Part shown: positions 18,558 to 28,489 of the stretch, piece after piece | How positions within the stretch are numbered: the stretch's first letter is position 1 | Layout of the letters: each line of letters opens with the position of its first letter | NCBI GenBank assembly: GCA_026399895.1 | Contig: JAPLQC010000050.1 | Span: forward strand, 1-36,854 | DNA from: Burkholderiales bacterium | Lineage (GTDB): Bacteria > Pseudomonadota > Gammaproteobacteria > Burkholderiales > Burkholderiaceae_D | DNA: 36,854 nucleotides | Direction: 5' to 3' | Notes under the pieces: generated by a model | Databases searched by the model: none | What the model was told of the DNA's origin: nothing | Seen by the model: the letters and a program-made list of their open reading frames with translations, nothing else | Made by a program: the position numbers and the translations under genes

Positions 18558-18582
18558 TCCGGCACAGGTTGCCGGATTTTTT
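18558..18582 (+). terminator. Rho-independent terminator between yajC and secD
   Basis: TCCGGC (18558-18563) pairs with GCCGGA (18571-18576) around a 7-base loop and is followed by six T (18577-18582). It lies 20 bases after the yajC stop and 18 bases before the secD ATG, so it may lower secDF expression relative to yajC. Confidence 0.7.
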
Positions 18583-18600
18583 CATTTAACGTGGCTCGTC

Positions 18601-20460
18601 ATGAACCGTTACCCCCTCTGGAAATATCTGCTGATCGCACTGGTGCTGGCCATGGGCGTTCTGTATACCGTGCCGAATTTTTTTGGTGAATCACCCGCGG
18701 TTCAAATCAGCAGCGCAAAGGCAACGATCAAGCTAGGCCCTGATGCGGTTGGCCGTGTGCAGCAGGCGCTGGCAACTGGTGGTGTGCAGGCCGATAGCGT
18801 GTTCTTCGAAGATCTTGGCAACAACGGCACGGTGCGTGTTCGCTTCGCGAGTACCGATCTGCAGTTCAAGGCAAAGACCATCATTGAGCAGGCACTGAAC
18901 AAAGATCTGACCGATCCGAGTTATTTGGTGGCATTCAACCTGCTACCCAATACGCCGTCTTGGTTGCAGGCACTGCACGCACTGCCGATGTATCTCGGTT
19001 TGGACTTGCGTGGTGGTGTGCATTTCCTGATGCAAGTGGATACGCGTGCCGTCACTGCCAAGCGGATTCAATCGACGCAAATCGGGATCCGCTCGCAGCT
19101 GGTGGAGAAAAAGCTGCGCTTCGCGGGTATTTCGCGTGCCGGCGAGTTGGTGGAAATTCGTTTTCGCGATCGCGAGACACTCGATGCGGCAAGTGCGGTG
19201 CTCAGCGGCCAAATGCCCGAGCTGACCTTGGCTGAGGAGTCGGATGCGGAAGGTTTGAAGCTGGTCGCCCGTCTCAGCCCGTTAGCGATGAAGCAGACAC
19301 TGGAAGAAGCCGTTCAGCAGAATATCTCCACGCTATCAAAACGCGTGAATGAACTCGGCGTCGCTGAACCAGTGATTCAGCGCCAGGGTGCTGACCGTAT
19401 CGTTGTGCAGCTGCCCGGGGTGCAAGATGTCTCGCGCGCCAAAGACATTATCGGGCGCACGGCGACGCTTGAGGTGCGCATGGTCGATGAGTCTGTGCAG
19501 CGTGGCACCGAAGAGAGTGCTGTGGTGTCGCCAGGTTCCGAGTTGTTCAAGGTGGGCAAGGGCGCGCCGGTGGTGCTGTATAAAGACCCGATCATCACCG
19601 GTGACTATATTTCCAATGCAGGTGCTGCATTCGACCAGAATCAGCAGGCCGCAGTGGGTATCGACTTGAATAGCGATGGTGGTCGCAAAATGCGCGAAGC
19701 CACCCGCAACAAGATCGGCAAGCTGATGGCCATCGTGCTGTTCGAGAAGGGCAAGGGTGAGGTACTCACCGTGGCGAGCATTCGCGACGAACTTGGCTCG
19801 CGTTTTCAGATCACCGGTATGGAGTCGCCGGCTGCTGCGGGTGACCTGGCGCTGCTCTTGCGCGCGGGTTCGCTGGCTGCACCGATGGAAATTATCGAAG
19901 AGCGCACTATCGGCCCGCAGCTAGGTGCTGAAAACATCGCCAAGGGATTCAATTCAACACTGTACGGCTTCGCGGCCATCGCTGTGTTCATGATCCTCTA
20001 CTACCTGATCTTCGGCGCGTTCAGTATGTTTGCACTGGCGGTCAACGTCATGTTGCTGATTGCATTGCTGTCAATGTTGCAGGCAACCCTGACCTTGCCA
20101 GGTATCGCAGCGATTGCGCTAACGCTGGGTATGGCGATTGATGCCAACGTGCTGATCAATGAGCGTATTCGTGAAGAGCTACGCAATGGAAACAGCCCGC
20201 AGGCATCGATCGCGACGGGCTTCGAGCGCGCCTGGGCCACGATTCTTGATTCGAACGTGACGACGCTGATCGCCGGACTCGCGCTACTGATTTTTGGATC
20301 AGGCCCGATTCGCGGCTTCGCCGTGGTGCACTGCCTTGGTATTTTGACGTCGATGTTCTCGGCGGTGGTCGTCGCACGTGCTCTCGCCAATCTCTGGTAC
20401 GGCAGACGCAAGAAACTCACCAGTATCTCGATCGGACAAGTCTGGAAGCCGAGCGAATAA
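18601..20460 (+). CDS. secD: Protein translocase subunit SecD
   Basis: SecD, with SecF, uses the proton gradient to help pull proteins across the inner membrane on the periplasmic side. The 619-residue protein has an N-terminal membrane helix (about 8-25), the D1 signature YLGLDLRGG (131-139), and a large periplasmic region (P1) with the mobile head (about 290-400). The RND-type membrane domain contains RTIGPQLG (435-442) and the functional Asp514 with Arg522 in AIDANVLINERIREEL. Length fits the family. The ATG at 18601 lies 18 bases after the terminator-like hairpin and I see no strong ribosome binding site. secF follows after 24 bases. Confidence 0.96.
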   Translation: MNRYPLWKYLLIALVLAMGVLYTVPNFFGESPAVQISSAKATIKLGPDAVGRVQQALATGGVQADSVFFEDLGNNGTVRVRFASTDLQFKAKTIIEQALNKDLTDPSYLVAFNLLPNTPSWLQALHALPMYLGLDLRGGVHFLMQVDTRAVTAKRIQSTQIGIRSQLVEKKLRFAGISRAGELVEIRFRDRETLDAASAVLSGQMPELTLAEESDAEGLKLVARLSPLAMKQTLEEAVQQNISTLSKRVNELGVAEPVIQRQGADRIVVQLPGVQDVSRAKDIIGRTATLEVRMVDESVQRGTEESAVVSPGSELFKVGKGAPVVLYKDPIITGDYISNAGAAFDQNQQAAVGIDLNSDGGRKMREATRNKIGKLMAIVLFEKGKGEVLTVASIRDELGSRFQITGMESPAAAGDLALLLRAGSLAAPMEIIEERTIGPQLGAENIAKGFNSTLYGFAAIAVFMILYYLIFGAFSMFALAVNVMLLIALLSMLQATLTLPGIAAIALTLGMAIDANVLINERIREELRNGNSPQASIATGFERAWATILDSNVTTLIAGLALLIFGSGPIRGFAVVHCLGILTSMFSAVVVARALANLWYGRRKKLTSISIGQVWKPSE

Positions 20461-20484
20461 TTCGCGGCGACCAAGGAGACCACT

Positions 20485-21429
20485 ATGGAATTTTTCCGGA
20501 TTAAGCGCGACATCCCCTTCATGCGGCATGCGCTGATATTTAATGCGATATCGGCGCTGACATTTGCAGCGGCGGTATTTTTCCTGGTAGCGAAGGGCTT
20601 GCATCTGTCGATCGAGTTCACCGGTGGTACGGTGATGGAGGTGGCTTATACCAAACCTGCCGACCTCGAAGCGATTCGCAAGACCGTGACCGGACTGGGC
20701 TATGCAGATAGTCAGGTGCAGAGTTTTGGTACCGCGCAAGATGTGCTGATCCGCTTGCCTCTGCAAGGCGGGGCCAGCTCGGCGCAAGTCAGTACCAAGG
20801 TGATCGAAGCCTTGAAAGCAGCAGATTCGTCGGTGACTTTGCAGCGTGTGGAGTTTGTCGGTCCACAGGTAGGTGAGGAATTAGCGCATGATGGTTTGAC
20901 CGCGCTGGCCTTTGTAATCGTCGGCATCATGATCTACCTCGCGTTTCGTTTCGAGTGGAAGTTCGCGGTCGCCGCGATCATCGCCAACTTGCATGACGTG
21001 ATCATCATCCTCGGCTTTTTCGCTTTCTTCCAATGGGAGTTCTCGCTCACAGTTCTGGCCGCCGTGCTGGCGGTACTCGGTTACTCCGTGAATGAATCCG
21101 TGGTGGTGTTTGACCGGGTACGCGAAACCTTCCGCGATCGGCGCTTTGGCAAACTGGAGACGCCCGAGGTACTGAACCACGCGATCACCAGCACGATTTC
21201 ACGTACCGTGATCACCCATGGATCGACACAGCTGATGGTGCTATCGATGTTGATCTTCGGTGGCCCAACCTTGCACTATTTTGCAATGGCACTGACCATC
21301 GGTATCTTGTTCGGAATTTACTCGTCAGTTTTCGTCGCTGCCGCAGTCGCCATGTGGCTGGGTGTTAAGCGGGAAGATTTGTTGAAGCCAGTGAAGCCTA
21401 AGGACGACACAGACGGCGCCGTCGTATAA
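20485..21429 (+). CDS. secF: Protein translocase subunit SecF
   Basis: SecF forms the proton-coupled SecDF complex. The 314-residue protein has an N-terminal membrane helix (about 14-36), the D1-like motif IEFTGGTVMEV (43-53), a periplasmic P4 domain, and the conserved SVNESVVVFDRVRE block (201-214) with Asp210 in the membrane domain, then a further run of membrane helices. The ATG has a strong ribosome binding site (AAGGAG) about 8 bases upstream. It is the last gene of its operon: a symmetrical terminator follows, and purB converges from the other strand. Confidence 0.96.
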   Translation: MEFFRIKRDIPFMRHALIFNAISALTFAAAVFFLVAKGLHLSIEFTGGTVMEVAYTKPADLEAIRKTVTGLGYADSQVQSFGTAQDVLIRLPLQGGASSAQVSTKVIEALKAADSSVTLQRVEFVGPQVGEELAHDGLTALAFVIVGIMIYLAFRFEWKFAVAAIIANLHDVIIILGFFAFFQWEFSLTVLAAVLAVLGYSVNESVVVFDRVRETFRDRRFGKLETPEVLNHAITSTISRTVITHGSTQLMVLSMLIFGGPTLHYFAMALTIGILFGIYSSVFVAAAVAMWLGVKREDLLKPVKPKDDTDGAVV

Positions 21430-21437
21430 ACCTGGTC

Positions 21438-21456
21438 AAAAACGTCGCTGGCGTTT

Positions 21457-21458
<2 letters not shown>
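21438..21458. terminator. Bidirectional terminator between secF and purB
   Basis: AAAAACGTC (21438-21446) and GGCGTTTTT (21450-21458) form a stem of nine pairs (one G-T) around the loop GCT. A-rich and T-rich flanks allow it to work in both directions, and it overlaps the purB stop codon. Confidence 0.65.
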
Positions 21459-23548
<2,090 letters not shown>

Positions 23549-23564
23549 GAATTGCTCGGTAAGA

Positions 23565-23591
23565 AAAAAGGAGCCTGCGCGGCTCCTTTTT
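23565..23591. terminator. Bidirectional terminator between the GST gene and bfr
   Basis: AAAAAGGAGCC (23565-23575) pairs perfectly with GGCTCCTTTTT (23581-23591) around a 5-base loop. The A-rich and T-rich ends allow use from both sides, ending the GST transcript and the convergent bfr transcript. Confidence 0.85.
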
Positions 23592-23623
23592 GTTTTTGCA
23601 GATATCTCTTCAGACGATGGTGT

Positions 23624-24097
23624 TTAGGCATCACCCATTTGCGATTGCAGGTAGTTTTGCAGACCCACTTGCTCGACCAATTCGATTTGCGTCTCTAGCC
23701 AGTCGATATGCTCCTCGGTATCGTCGAGAATGTGCTGAAACAAGTCACGTGAAACATAGTCGCGCGACTGTTCACACAATGCGATGCCTTCTTTAACTGT
23801 TTTCTGAGAGACCAACTCGAGTTGCAGGTCGCAGTTGAGAATCTCAGGCACGGTTTCGCCAATCATCAACTTGTGCAAAGCCTGCAGGTTGGGCAGCCCG
23901 TCGAGCATCAGAATGCGTTCGATCAATTGATCGGCATGCTTCATTTCCCCGATAGATTCTTCGTATTCTTTCTTGCCGAGTTTCTCGAATCCCCAGTGGC
24001 GATATATGCGAGAGTGCAGAAAGTACTGATTAATCGCTGTGAGTTCGTTGGTCAGCTGATCATTCAGCAGCTTGATGACGTTTGGGTCGCCTTTCAT
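23624..24097 (-). CDS. bfr: Bacterioferritin (haem-type iron storage protein)
   Basis: Bacterioferritin forms a 24-mer that oxidises Fe(II) and stores it as a mineral. The ATG at 24097 gives a 157-residue protein starting MKGDPNVI, the family start, with AGAGG about 6 bases before it. Ligand positions follow Escherichia coli numbering exactly: Glu18, Glu51, His54, Glu94 and His130 of the ferroxidase centre, and haem-ligand Met52 in GEMKHADQLIERI. The sixth centre ligand, Glu127 in Escherichia coli, is Thr here (DDTEEHIDWLE), with Glu128 next to it. That may be normal for this subgroup or may reduce ferroxidase activity. It lies downstream of bfd on the same strand with a 286-base gap and converges with the GST gene. 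Confidence 0.95.
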   Translation of the reverse strand: MKGDPNVIKLLNDQLTNELTAINQYFLHSRIYRHWGFEKLGKKEYEESIGEMKHADQLIERILMLDGLPNLQALHKLMIGETVPEILNCDLQLELVSQKTVKEGIALCEQSRDYVSRDLFQHILDDTEEHIDWLETQIELVEQVGLQNYLQSQMGDA

Positions 24098-24383
24098 GAA
24101 TGCCTCTTGCAAAGAAAATAAAGATGCGCGATGTTAACTCAGCAAATGCACTTTGTTATCAAGGGTGATTCATTTTGTTACTGGGAATCATCCTCATTCG
24201 CAACTACGCGATATGGCACTCGAGGATGTTGTAACGCTCGATTAAGCCGGCTCACTGGATTGCTACAGGGTAAGGGAAGAGGTCTCGCCTGAGGAGTGAT
24301 TGCCTGGAGAGCGCCGTGGTGAGCGTCTTGGAGAAAAACGGGTGCTGCGGTGGATTGCGTGTACTTCGGTGTACGAAGGGTGC
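24098..24383 (-). promoter_or_regulatory. bfd-bfr gap with a Fur-box-like site
   Basis: The 286 bases between bfd and bfr probably hold the bfr promoter. A Fur-box-like half, GCGAATGAGGATGATTCCC on the minus strand at 24183-24201, resembles the AATGAGAATGATT core of Fur sites. It lies about 90-100 bases before the bfr start. I found no coding signal or terminator that I trust in the rest of the gap. Confidence 0.4.
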
Positions 24384-24587
24384 TTAAGCGGGGATGACGC
24401 GGCGTACCTCGGTGAACTGGCGGTCTTCGACATGCGCCCGAACCAAGGTTTTTGCAAATTCGCTGCACTTGCCGCAGCAGCTGCCCACGTTCAGTTGCTG
24501 GCGGATGTCTTCCATGGATTTGGCACCGTCATCGAGCGCCCGGCGAATCGCTTTGTCGGAGACGTTATGGCATACGCAAACGATCAT
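24384..24587 (-). CDS. bfd: Bacterioferritin-associated ferredoxin
   Basis: Bfd is a small 2Fe-2S protein that binds bacterioferritin and reduces its iron core so iron can be released. The 67-residue protein has the complete Cys4, Cys6, Cys38, Cys41 set (MIVCVCHNVSD and SCCGKC), matching the spacing of the Escherichia coli protein; Cys37 is an extra neighbour. ATG 24587 is chosen because MIVCVCHNVSD is the family start and GGAGGAG lies about 7 bases before it; a longer in-frame upstream start would add non-family residues. It is transcribed toward bfr, with a good Fur-box-like site upstream, consistent with induction under iron limitation. Confidence 0.95.
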   Translation of the reverse strand: MIVCVCHNVSDKAIRRALDDGAKSMEDIRQQLNVGSCCGKCSEFAKTLVRAHVEDRQFTEVRRVIPA

Positions 24588-24802
24588 GGTGACGCTCCTC
24601 CAGTGTGGGCTCGCCGCCTTTTGGATGACTATCCGCAAACGAAGAGCTGTTAATTCAAATGAGAACGATTCGTGTTTAGATTATTCGCGAATCATCACAG
24701 GAGCGCAAGCTTTTTTTACTGCCGGTTGAAGCCAGCGAAAGACCGCCAGCAGAGGTGTTTTCAGGGGGGGGGGCGAAGAGACTTCAGGCCGCTCCAGCGA
24801 GC
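24588..24802 (-). promoter_or_regulatory. bfd upstream region with a Fur-box-like site
   Basis: AAATGAGAACGATTCGTGTTT at 24657-24677 is close to the Fur-box pattern of repeated, outward-inverted GATAAT-like hexamers (core AATGAGAACGATTC). It lies about 70 bases upstream of the bfd ATG. The remainder, towards the mnmA stop at 24803, includes a 7-T run near 24711 and the G10 tract listed separately. No gene is seen here. Confidence 0.5.
24764..24773. repeat. Homopolymer run of ten G
   Basis: Ten consecutive G lie 30 bases beyond the mnmA stop codon, between mnmA and bfd. It is the longest G run I noticed in the window. It is non-coding here, so a length change would not shift a reading frame, and it may be a sequencing or assembly error site. 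Confidence 0.9.
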
Positions 24803-25906
24803 TTAGGCCGCCTCGGACCGCTCAATAATGCCGCCGCCAAGGCAAATATCGCCGTCATACAAGACCGCCGACTGCCCGGGCGTCACCGCCCACTGGGCTT
24901 GCTGGAATTGCAACTTCGCTTCTGTGCTTCCGGCTCCGAGCAGCGCACAGGCCACATCGGTTTGTCGGTAGCGGGTTTTGGCCAACAGGGGGCCGTCAGC
25001 CGGCGGCGCGCCAGCGACCCAACTCATCTGGCCAGCCACCAGCGCATCGGACAACAGCCAAGGGTGGTCATGGCCTTGCACCACGTACAAGGTATTACTC
25101 TCAACATCTTGGCGCGCTACGTACCATGGCGCGTGGTTGCCATCGTCATCGCGATGCGCGCGCTGTCCTCCTAGACCTATGCCTTTGCGTTGGCCTAGGG
25201 TGTAAAACGACAAACCGATATGCTCGCCAACGACGTCGCCGTCCGGGGTTTTCATCGGCCCCGGTTTGAAAGAAAGATACCGGTTGAGGAAGGCGCGGAA
25301 AGGGCGCTCGCCAATAAAGCAGATGCCGGTGGAATCTTTCTTTTTGGCATTCGGCAGCTGCAGGTCGTCCGCGATGCTACGTATCTTCGACTTATGCAGC
25401 TCACCAAGCGGAAATAGTGTGCGTGATAGCTGCGCCTGGGTGAGCCGGTGCAGGAAATAGCTCTGATCTTTGCTGGCATCCACGGCCTTTAACAGTTCGA
25501 ACTGACCGTCTCGCTCGCGTACTCGCGCGTAATGGCCGGTGGCGATATGGTCGGCGCCGAGCTGCAATGCATGATCCAGAAAAGCTTTGAATTTGATCTC
25601 GGCGTTGCACAACACATCCGGGTTGGGTGTGCGCCCCGCTTCATATTCGCGCAGAAACTCAGCAAACACGCGGTCTTTGTATTCGCTTGCGAAGTTCACT
25701 GCCTCAATGTCGACACCCACAACGTCTGCTACGCTGGCGGCATCGATCCAGTCCTGCCGTGTCGAGCAGTACTCGTCATCATCATCGTCTTCCCAGTTTT
25801 TCATAAACAGGCCGATGACTTCATAACCTTGTTGTTTCAGCAGCCAAGCGGCGACCGAGGAGTCGACACCCCCAGACATGCCCAGGACAACGCGCGCTTT
25901 AGTCAT
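24803..25906 (-). CDS. mnmA: tRNA-specific 2-thiouridylase MnmA
   Basis: MnmA adds the 2-thio group to U34 of tRNAs for Lys, Glu and Gln using ATP and sulfur relayed from IscS through the Tus proteins. The 367-residue protein has the PP-loop SGGVDSS (11-17), Cys100 in [12 protein letters not shown] (the thiol that forms the disulfide) and Cys196 in [12 protein letters not shown] (the catalytic persulfide cysteine), plus TGHYAR and [11 protein letters not shown]. All are intact. The start ATG at 25906 overlaps the nudJ stop by 8 bases, so it is translationally coupled to nudJ, a nudJ-mnmA order also known from Escherichia coli. Confidence 0.96.
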   Translation of the reverse strand: MTKARVVLGMSGGVDSSVAAWLLKQQGYEVIGLFMKNWEDDDDDEYCSTRQDWIDAASVADVVGVDIEAVNFASEYKDRVFAEFLREYEAGRTPNPDVLCNAEIKFKAFLDHALQLGADHIATGHYARVRERDGQFELLKAVDASKDQSYFLHRLTQAQLSRTLFPLGELHKSKIRSIADDLQLPNAKKKDSTGICFIGERPFRAFLNRYLSFKPGPMKTPDGDVVGEHIGLSFYTLGQRKGIGLGGQRAHRDDDGNHAPWYVARQDVESNTLYVVQGHDHPWLLSDALVAGQMSWVAGAPPADGPLLAKTRYRQTDVACALLGAGSTEAKLQFQQAQWAVTPGQSAVLYDGDICLGGGIIERSEAA

Positions 25907-26384
25907 TGGCAGCTAGTTGAACACTGGGATGGGTATGAATGACCGACAGTGGGAAGCGCTGTCCGGCGAGGTAGTCTTCGACGCACTTCAATACCAGCGG
26001 ACTGCGATGCCTGTCCTGTGTTGCCATGATTTCCTGGTGCGACATCCAAACCGTGCGCAGAATGCCATTATCCAAAGGACGATCATGCAAAGCCCCTAGG
26101 GTGCCAGTAAAGGCAAAGCGCAGATAAGTAACGTCTTCATTCATCCGGCTTGATTGATAGCGCGATAGATACACACCCACCAGTGTGTCGGGAATAAATT
26201 CATGCGCGGTTTCTTCGAGTGCTTCTCGCGCAGCTGCCGCCACCAAAGATTCGCCGGGGTCGAGATGGCCGGCGGGTTGGTTGAATTTGATGCCCTCCGC
26301 AGTCTGCTCTTCGACCAGCAGAAAGCGCTGATCACGCTCGATGATGGCGGCGACGGTAACCGAGGGTTTCCAAATTGATGACAT
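25899..26384 (-). CDS. nudJ: Nudix hydrolase, NudJ-like
   Basis: Nudix enzymes hydrolyse nucleoside diphosphate derivatives; NudJ acts on nucleoside and thiamine-type di- and triphosphates. The ATG at 26384, with AAAGGA about 5 bases upstream, gives 161 residues beginning [20 protein letters not shown]. The Nudix box is [20 protein letters not shown] starting at Gly39, with Glu45, Arg53, Glu54, Glu57 and Glu58 in place; the final conserved Gly of the box is Ala60. A longer in-frame start upstream lacks support. The gene is the first of a nudJ-mnmA pair and overlaps mnmA by 8 bases. Substrate specificity is inferred only from the context. Confidence 0.88.
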   Translation of the reverse strand: MSSIWKPSVTVAAIIERDQRFLLVEEQTAEGIKFNQPAGHLDPGESLVAAAAREALEETAHEFIPDTLVGVYLSRYQSSRMNEDVTYLRFAFTGTLGALHDRPLDNGILRTVWMSHQEIMATQDRHRSPLVLKCVEDYLAGQRFPLSVIHTHPSVQLAAND

Positions 26385-26656
26385 AGCGTCCTTTAAAAAC
26401 GACCATTTTACTGTTTTGCGTGTGTGAGGCCGGGGCTGAACCGCCTCAGATTGCAGTAAACAAGCCAAAATATTGGTGCGTTGCGAAAAATCCAGATCAA
26501 TAGTATCTTTGCCCCTTTTTTCGGCGAAGCAATCCGGGCCTCCCGGTTCGTCAGCATCGCCTTTCCTTACCAAAGTCCTAACGTGCGGATGTCGCATCGG
26601 CGCCCGGTTTTTTACGCTGGCGTCTGGCCTCATTCATTTTCAATGTGGAGAACACC
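26385..26656. promoter_or_regulatory. Divergent nudJ / pntAa region with a possible promoter
   Basis: The 272-base region holds a possible promoter for pntAa on the plus strand: TTGCGA at 26481-26486, a 17-base spacer, and TATCTT at 26504-26509 (four matches each to the consensus). A ribosome binding site TGGAG lies 7 bases before the pntAa ATG at 26657. No gene with family features is seen here, and no clear minus-strand promoter for nudJ was found. Confidence 0.3.
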
Positions 26657-27772
26657 ATGAGAATCGGCATTCCAGCCGAGACCCGTCAGGGCGAAACGCG
26701 AGTTGCCGCCACGCCGGAAACGATCAAGAAACTGATCGCGTCCGGACACAAGGTCATCGTTCAGTCCGGTGCTGGCGTTCCAGCCAGCTTGCCAGATGAT
26801 GCATTTGCGGCGATTGGCGCAGATATTGGCTCTGCTGCAGATGCTTTCGGCTGCGACATCGTGTTGAAAGTTCGTGCGCCGTCGGCTGATGAGCGCGCTT
26901 TAATGAAATCAGGCACGGCCCTTGTTGGCATGCTGAACCCGTTCGATGCCGAAGGTATTGCGGGCATGGCTTCGGCAGGCTTGTCGGCCTTCGCGTTGGA
27001 GGCGGTACCCCGCATTACCCGTGCGCAGTCAATGGACGTGCTGTCCTCGCAAGCCAACATCGCTGGCTACAAAGCGGTGCTAATGACCGCCAATATGTAT
27101 CAGCGATTCTTCCCCATGCTGATGACCGCAGCAGGTACGGTCAAAGCGGCTCGGGTATTGATCATGGGTGTTGGCGTCGCTGGTTTGCAAGCGATTGCAA
27201 CTGCCAAGCGTCTTGGTGCTGTTATTGAGGCATCCGATGTGCGCCCACCGGTCAAAGAGCAAGTGGAATCGCTTGGCGCGAAATTCATCGACGTGCCCTA
27301 TGAGACGGACGAAGAACGCGAGATCGCGCAAGGTGTCGGTGGCTACGCGCGGCCAATGCCAGAGGCATGGATGAAACGTCAGGCGGCGCTGGTTCATGAG
27401 CGCGCAAAACTGGCGGACATCATTATCACGACGGCCTTGATCCCGGGGCGGAAAGCGCCGGTGCTGATTGGCGAAGACACCATCAAAGCAATGAAGCCGG
27501 GCTCGGTCATTCTTGATATGGCGGTGGAGCAGGGTGGTAATTGCGAGCTTTCGGAACTTGGCAAGACGGTGGTCAAGCACGGCGTTCACATTATCGGTGA
27601 GGCAAATCTTCCCGCATTGTGCGCTGCAGATGCTTCCGCACTGTACGCGCGAAATGTGCTCGATTTTCTGAAGCTGATTTTTGACAAAGACGCAAACCTG
27701 ACCATCGATCAGGCTGATGAGATCATCGCTGCCACCTTGGTTTGCCATGGTGGCGCTGTGCTCCGCAAGTAA
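26657..27772 (+). CDS. pntAa: NAD(P) transhydrogenase subunit alpha part 1
   Basis: The proton-translocating transhydrogenase moves hydride between NADH and NADP, using the proton gradient to make NADPH. This 371-residue protein is the cytosolic NAD(H)-binding domain I, in the split form (PntAa separate from PntAb). It begins MRIGIPAETRQGETRVAATP and contains the Rossmann motif region VLIMGVGVAGLQAIATAKRL and the mobile-loop area around VGGYARPMPEAWMKRQ. The ATG at 26657 is supported by TGGAG 7 bases upstream; an earlier GTG would add four residues. It leads a four-gene operon in which panD interrupts the pnt genes. Confidence 0.95.
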   Translation: MRIGIPAETRQGETRVAATPETIKKLIASGHKVIVQSGAGVPASLPDDAFAAIGADIGSAADAFGCDIVLKVRAPSADERALMKSGTALVGMLNPFDAEGIAGMASAGLSAFALEAVPRITRAQSMDVLSSQANIAGYKAVLMTANMYQRFFPMLMTAAGTVKAARVLIMGVGVAGLQAIATAKRLGAVIEASDVRPPVKEQVESLGAKFIDVPYETDEEREIAQGVGGYARPMPEAWMKRQAALVHERAKLADIIITTALIPGRKAPVLIGEDTIKAMKPGSVILDMAVEQGGNCELSELGKTVVKHGVHIIGEANLPALCAADASALYARNVLDFLKLIFDKDANLTIDQADEIIAATLVCHGGAVLRK

Positions 27773-27790
27773 TTACGGCGGCATACAGCG

Positions 27791-28150
27791 ATGGAAAGAA
27801 TCATGTTGCGCGCGAAGATTCATCGCGCAACGGTAACAGAGTGTGTTTTGGATTACGAAGGCTCGTGTGGGATCGATGAAGATCTGCTCGACGCTGCTGA
27901 CATTCGAGAATTCGAGAAGATCGATTTGTACAACGTCAGCAATGGCGAGCGATTCTCCACTTACGCAATTAAAGGCAAGCGCAGTAGTGGTGAGATCTCC
28001 CTCAATGGTGCGGCAGCGCGGCTAGCGCAACGTGGTGATTTGCTGATTATTTGCACCTACGCGCCCATGAGCGAAGCAATGGTTGTGGATCACCAACCCA
28101 AAATCGTGTTCGTAGATGGCAGTAATCGTGTCTCCGGAATAAAAAAGTAA
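27791..28150 (+). CDS. panD: Aspartate 1-decarboxylase
   Basis: PanD decarboxylates L-aspartate to beta-alanine, the precursor of pantothenate and coenzyme A. The 119-residue proenzyme has the self-cleavage site Gly24-Ser25 in DYEGSCGID, where Ser25 becomes the pyruvoyl group. The active-site residues Lys9, Arg54 and Tyr58 sit at the Escherichia coli numbers. The ATG at 27791 yields the family start [16 protein letters not shown]. It lies between pntAa (18-base gap) and pntAb (20-base gap) on the same strand, so it is almost certainly co-transcribed with the transhydrogenase. This position is unusual, since panD is normally alone or with panB-panC. Confidence 0.96.
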   Translation: MERIMLRAKIHRATVTECVLDYEGSCGIDEDLLDAADIREFEKIDLYNVSNGERFSTYAIKGKRSSGEISLNGAAARLAQRGDLLIICTYAPMSEAMVVDHQPKIVFVDGSNRVSGIKK

Positions 28151-28170
28151 AGCTACCAGTAGAGGACATC

Positions 28171-28485
28171 ATGGAAGTTAGCTACACCATTACCAACCTC
28201 ATTATTTTTGTCCTGGCGATTTACGTCGGGTATCACGTCGTCTGGACGGTGACGCCAGCATTGCACACGCCGCTGATGGCCGTGACTAATGCGGTGTCAG
28301 CCATCATTATTGTGGGTGCCATGCTTGCCGCGGCGCTGACTACCGGCCCGGTTGGGCAGTTCATGGGAACGCTGGCGGTTGCGCTCGCGGCAGTGAACGT
28401 GTTTGGTGGTTTCTTGGTGACGCAGCGGATGCTGGAAATGTTCAAGAAAAAACAGCCCAAGGCGCAGAACAAGGAAGGGGCGTAA
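28171..28485 (+). CDS. pntAb: NAD(P) transhydrogenase subunit alpha part 2
   Basis: PntAb supplies the membrane helices of the alpha side of the transhydrogenase proton channel (domain II). The 104-residue protein has three membrane segments (about 7-25, 38-58 and 62-80, from LIIFVLAIYVGYHVVW onward) and a short Lys-rich C-terminus. The family features HTPLMAVTNAVSAIIIVGA and VFGGFLVTQRMLEMFKKK are present. It is separated from pntB by only 4 bases, so translation is probably coupled. Confidence 0.95.
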   Translation: MEVSYTITNLIIFVLAIYVGYHVVWTVTPALHTPLMAVTNAVSAIIIVGAMLAAALTTGPVGQFMGTLAVALAAVNVFGGFLVTQRMLEMFKKKQPKAQNKEGA

Positions 28486-28489
28486 TTCC

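Noticed and set aside
20001..20621. Minus-strand open frame opposite the secD end and secF start
   Set aside because: Its sequence follows the codon periodicity of secD and secF on the other strand and shows no domain.
24178..24468. Small minus-strand frame between bfd and bfr
   Set aside because: Low-complexity Arg/Pro/Thr-rich sequence, no ribosome binding site, and it overlaps the well-supported bfd gene in a different frame.
26385..26633. N-terminal extension of nudJ reading into the divergent region
   Set aside because: The extra 83 residues have no family counterpart, while ATG 26384 has a ribosome binding site and gives the normal Nudix start.
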